This document shows, one piece after another, positions 5,763-5,833 of a stretch of 5,833 bases of DNA (position 1 is the stretch's first letter; each line of letters begins with the position of its first letter). Both the position numbers and the translations under genes were made by a program. A model generated the notes under the pieces. The model searched no databases. It was not told the DNA's origin and saw only the letters and a program-made list of their open reading frames with translations. Source of the DNA: Nitrospirota bacterium (lineage in GTDB: Bacteria; Nitrospirota_A; Leptospirillia; Leptospirillales; Leptospirillaceae); contig JAKBTR010000006.1 in the NCBI GenBank assembly GCA_021844275.1, forward strand, positions 1-5,833, read 5' to 3'.

Positions 5763-5790
5763 GTGTGATTGAGAGTTAATGGGTGTGATT
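5763..5790. repeat. Direct repeat GTGTGATT with 20-bp period
   Basis: GTGTGATT occurs at 5763-5770 and again at 5783-5790, exactly 20 bp apart, or about two helical turns. It lies in the 206-nt region between the luxR-type start and the possible plus-strand gene at 5807. The spacing would place two binding sites on the same DNA face. The region is AT-rich, and I found no lux-box match or convincing promoter in the rest of 5601-5806. Chance remains possible. Confidence 0.3.
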
Positions 5791-5806
5791 TTTATTAGAG
5801 GAAAAT

Positions 5807-5833
5807 ATGTTAGAAGAGATTTCACAAATTGTT
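5807..5833 (+). CDS. Possible start of a divergent gene (only nine codons visible)
   Basis: An ATG at 5807 is preceded by AGAGGA (5797-5802) with four nt between, and opens a frame reading MLEEISQIV to the window edge. That is too little to identify a product. A gene divergent from luxR is a common place for an AHL synthase, but nothing seen here proves it. The call rests only on the start codon, the ribosome site and the position. Confidence 0.3.

Noticed and set aside
5637..5825. Minus-strand 62-codon frame with GTG start upstream of the luxR-type gene
   Set aside because: There is no recognisable domain, the composition fits AT-rich intergenic DNA, and it conflicts with the plausible plus-strand start at 5807.

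Overview
The window comes from a bacterial chromosome of moderate GC content. Every well-supported gene lies on the minus strand, so transcription runs from right to left. Intergenic gaps are short (35 to 213 nt), and most genes have a recognisable Shine-Dalgarno sequence. Two neighbouring genes appear to start with TTG. A LuxR protein with a canonical acyl-homoserine-lactone (AHL) domain points to a proteobacterium or a member of Nitrospirota (Leptospirillum-like). This is a weak, inference-level placement, because there is no rRNA or other phylogenetic marker here.

Right part (about 5833 to 2897): a putative quorum-sensing module. A LuxR-type regulator (5600-4818) carries all nine residues invariant in AHL-binding LuxR proteins. 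Just after its stop codon is a perfect 7+7 bp inverted repeat that fits the lux-box core CTGT-N8-ACAG (4796-4811). The repeat sits 65 bp upstream of a PhzF-family isomerase gene (4731-3904). That gene is interrupted by an in-frame amber codon at 4084-4086, after which PhzF-like sequence continues to a natural stop. Next come a small C39-like cysteine peptidase homologue (3856-3410), a DUF4440/NTF2-fold protein (3374-2967) and a weak intrinsic terminator (2919-2897). The simplest reading is an AHL-LuxR-controlled operon of phzF-like, C39-like and DUF4440 genes. No AHL synthase lies in the window. A possible divergent gene begins at 5807 on the plus strand, but only nine codons are visible.

Middle part (2753 to 1897): two small genes, an NTF2-fold SnoaL-like protein and a single-domain cupin. 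Each has a strong Shine-Dalgarno and a separate upstream region of about 180 to 210 nt, so each may have its own promoter.

Left part (1843 to 1): a class I SAM-dependent methyltransferase gene overlaps by 14 nt a class III aminotransferase of the acetylornithine aminotransferase (ArgD) type. The aminotransferase gene runs off the left edge and lacks only its extreme C-terminus. The overlap suggests translational coupling. This looks like core metabolism, in contrast to the accessory quorum-sensing module on the right.

I saw no tRNA, rRNA, CRISPR array, insertion sequence or transposase, and no gap longer than about 215 nt between supported genes.
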